Of a stretch of DNA of 42,539 nt, positions 41,312 to 42,539 are shown piece by piece (position 1 is the stretch's first letter; each line of letters begins with the position of its first letter). Both the position numbers and the translations under genes were made by a program. The notes beneath the pieces are model-generated. The model was not told the DNA's origin, did no database searches, and saw only the letters and a list, made by a program, of their open reading frames with translations. Source of the DNA: Patescibacteria group bacterium (GTDB taxonomy: Bacteria > Patescibacteriota > CPR2 > UBA1875 > CAIMLA01); the NCBI GenBank assembly GCA_028718325.1, contig JAQUMB010000005.1, positions 1 through 42,539 of the forward strand, in the 5' to 3' direction.

Positions 41312-42538
41312 TCAGGTAATTATTCTTTTCAAATAATCACTTGAAAAATAGATTCCAAAAACAGCTTGAATAGTAATTGCTGGATAAAGGACGCTCCTGT
41401 ATCTGGTCAGAACTTCTATAAGTAATAGAACAGCTGCAAAACCTACGCATAAAATGGTCGAGAAATAAAGATCTGGAGTCAAAGTTACAGCCTTATTCCA
41501 AACAACGAATACAACGGACAAGGTTGCAAAGATCATCATTAATAGAAAAAAAGAATTGCTGTAAAGGTTTAATTCCTTGAGACTCTCTTTCAGTTGGTCC
41601 GAAGTCATATTTATGGGAACAGAGTTGCTCAGGGTATAGGCATCATAATTCAGGTTATTTATCTCGTCTTCATTCGACCAAACAGTATAGAATTTTTTTA
41701 TAAACAACATAGGTAATTGTTTATAGTCCTTTTTGACCTCTTGTATAGCGAAACTCATTAATTTTTTGTCGGATTGTTTATAGGCTTCGTTACTCAACTT
41801 TTTATTGTTTAAGTCATTTCTTAATTGTTGGACAGCAGGTTCGCCGATATTTGTGTTATATCTTCCTGCGTTTTCAATGTTTAAGCCGGTTGCTAAAAAA
41901 TAACCGAAAGAGGATTCGTTAACTGGTCCCATTGCATAATATGAAACAAGTGAGTTTCTGGCTATTCCGATTATAAACATGGACGATGTTAGAATAATCC
42001 CAATTAAAATAATATTTGTAATTTTATTTTTTATATTGTCGACATTCTTGGAAACAAAATAAGCAAAGACTATGATAGCAGCGGGAATAGAAATAATGGC
42101 AATGTCTTTAAAGGAATTGGCAAAGGATATAAATATAGAAAACAAGAAAACAAAAAGAAAGAACAGACGGCGATTACTTTTGTAATTACTAATAGCATAA
42201 GTTAGACAAAAAAGAGAAATTGAAAAGAACATAATGAAGAAATGTTCACTAGTCAAAATATTAGAATAAATTGCGAATGATGGCCATAAGGCTAATAATA
42301 AACCACCTATAAAAGCCACAAAATATTTATTTGTGGATTTCAATAAGCACAAAAAAATAAAAGTCACTGAGACAGCCGCAGCCAGAACCGATGACATCTT
42401 CGCAATGAAAAGACTTTTACCAAGCAACAAAAATTTGCTTAAGACAAGAGTATAGATACCCCAACGGGGAGAAAATAAATGTTCTGGGGACAAGAACGGT
42501 CCTGTTATCCATTTCTTTGCCATATCAAATGCTATGCC
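41312..42538 (-). CDS. polytopic membrane protein, GT39/PMT-like, N-terminus off window
   Basis: At least 408 residues, running off the right edge; the frame is open upstream of the first internal Met at 42523 (GIAFDMAKKW). About nine hydrophobic segments are present. The segment WPSFAIYSNILTSEHFFI resembles the loop regions of dolichyl-phosphate-mannose mannosyltransferase-like (GT39/ArnT) proteins. A soluble loop (about 225-310) follows, then C-terminal helices ending RYRSVLYPAITIQ, a common closing pattern in that family. The catalytic N-terminal Asp/Glu region is not in the window. It would glycosylate proteins or lipids with polyprenyl-linked sugars. Confidence 0.6.
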   Translation of the reverse strand, partial: GIAFDMAKKWITGPFLSPEHLFSPRWGIYTLVLSKFLLLGKSLFIAKMSSVLAAAVSVTFIFLCLLKSTNKYFVAFIGGLLLALWPSFAIYSNILTSEHFFIMFFSISLFCLTYAISNYKSNRRLFFLFVFLFSIFISFANSFKDIAIISIPAAIIVFAYFVSKNVDNIKNKITNIILIGIILTSSMFIIGIARNSLVSYYAMGPVNESSFGYFLATGLNIENAGRYNTNIGEPAVQQLRNDLNNKKLSNEAYKQSDKKLMSFAIQEVKKDYKQLPMLFIKKFYTVWSNEDEINNLNYDAYTLSNSVPINMTSDQLKESLKELNLYSNSFFLLMMIFATLSVVFVVWNKAVTLTPDLYFSTILCVGFAAVLLLIEVLTRYRSVLYPAITIQAVFGIYFSSDYLKRIIT

Positions 42539-42539
42539 A

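Noticed and set aside
1-42539. CRISPR arrays, rRNA genes, IS elements with terminal inverted repeats
   Set aside because: No regularly spaced direct repeats of 20-40 bp, no rRNA-like sequence and no transposase frame were seen on either strand.
1-42539. Recoded UGA (code 25)
   Set aside because: Several intact genes end in TGA at the expected family length, for example the WecA-type gene and res.

Overview
The window looks like a low-GC bacterial chromosome fragment, most likely from the Candidate Phyla Radiation (Patescibacteria). The grounds are compact gene packing with many 4-bp ATGA overlaps, many small membrane proteins without close relatives that I recognise, and a large serine recombinase of a type I associate with CPR mobile elements. 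UGA is used as a stop (for example at 10704, 13352 and 32386). This argues for code 11 and against the UGA-recoding Gracilibacteria/Absconditabacteria. The phylum assignment is inference; no rRNA or ribosomal protein is present.

Region 1 (1-12834) is a cell-surface polysaccharide locus. On the minus strand rfbF-rfbG-rfbH make the CDP-3,6-dideoxyhexose precursor. Divergently, a plus-strand run encodes two GT2 transferases, a WecG/TagA-type transferase, a small anchored protein, an O-antigen ligase/polymerase-like membrane protein and two GT4-type transferases. It ends with a WecA/TagO-type initiating phosphotransferase that has its own promoter. A terminator-like hairpin lies between the operon promoter and its first gene. 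A DUF3006 protein and a VanW-family protein follow.

Region 2 (12835-23608) is a patchwork of small and envelope genes. It holds Cys/His-rich mini-proteins, an HNH-like protein, an acidic protein, a HdeD-like membrane protein, an MFS exporter, a K+ channel, cardiolipin synthase, a SHOCT protein, an FNR-like reductase, and two AI-2E-family permeases facing away from each other. Several starts here sit exactly 6 nt behind an extended -10 (TGnTAnnnN), which implies leaderless mRNAs.

Region 3 (23724-33689) is a roughly 9.95-kb integrated element bounded by a 17-bp direct repeat at the 3' end of tRNA-Asn(GUU). All its genes are on the plus strand: an AAA15 ATPase plus TOPRIM-like pair (RloAB/AbiL/PARIS-like), an unknown protein with a possible winged helix, a 52-aa ORF, a SpoVG-like protein, a replication-initiator-like protein, a type III Mod fused to an excisionase-like HTH, type III Res, and a serine recombinase. 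The recombinase is broken by a frameshift/deletion, and its 3' end runs antisense into the tRNA. A decayed recombinase C-terminus outside the far repeat suggests an older element occupied the same tRNA.

Region 4 (33690-42539) is core: tRNA-Asn, an anchored hypothetical protein, then the minus-strand run tilS-ftsH-murJ-lepA. A CAU tRNA resembling tRNA-Ile2, the substrate of TilS, lies beside tilS. A partial polytopic GT39-like protein runs off the right edge.
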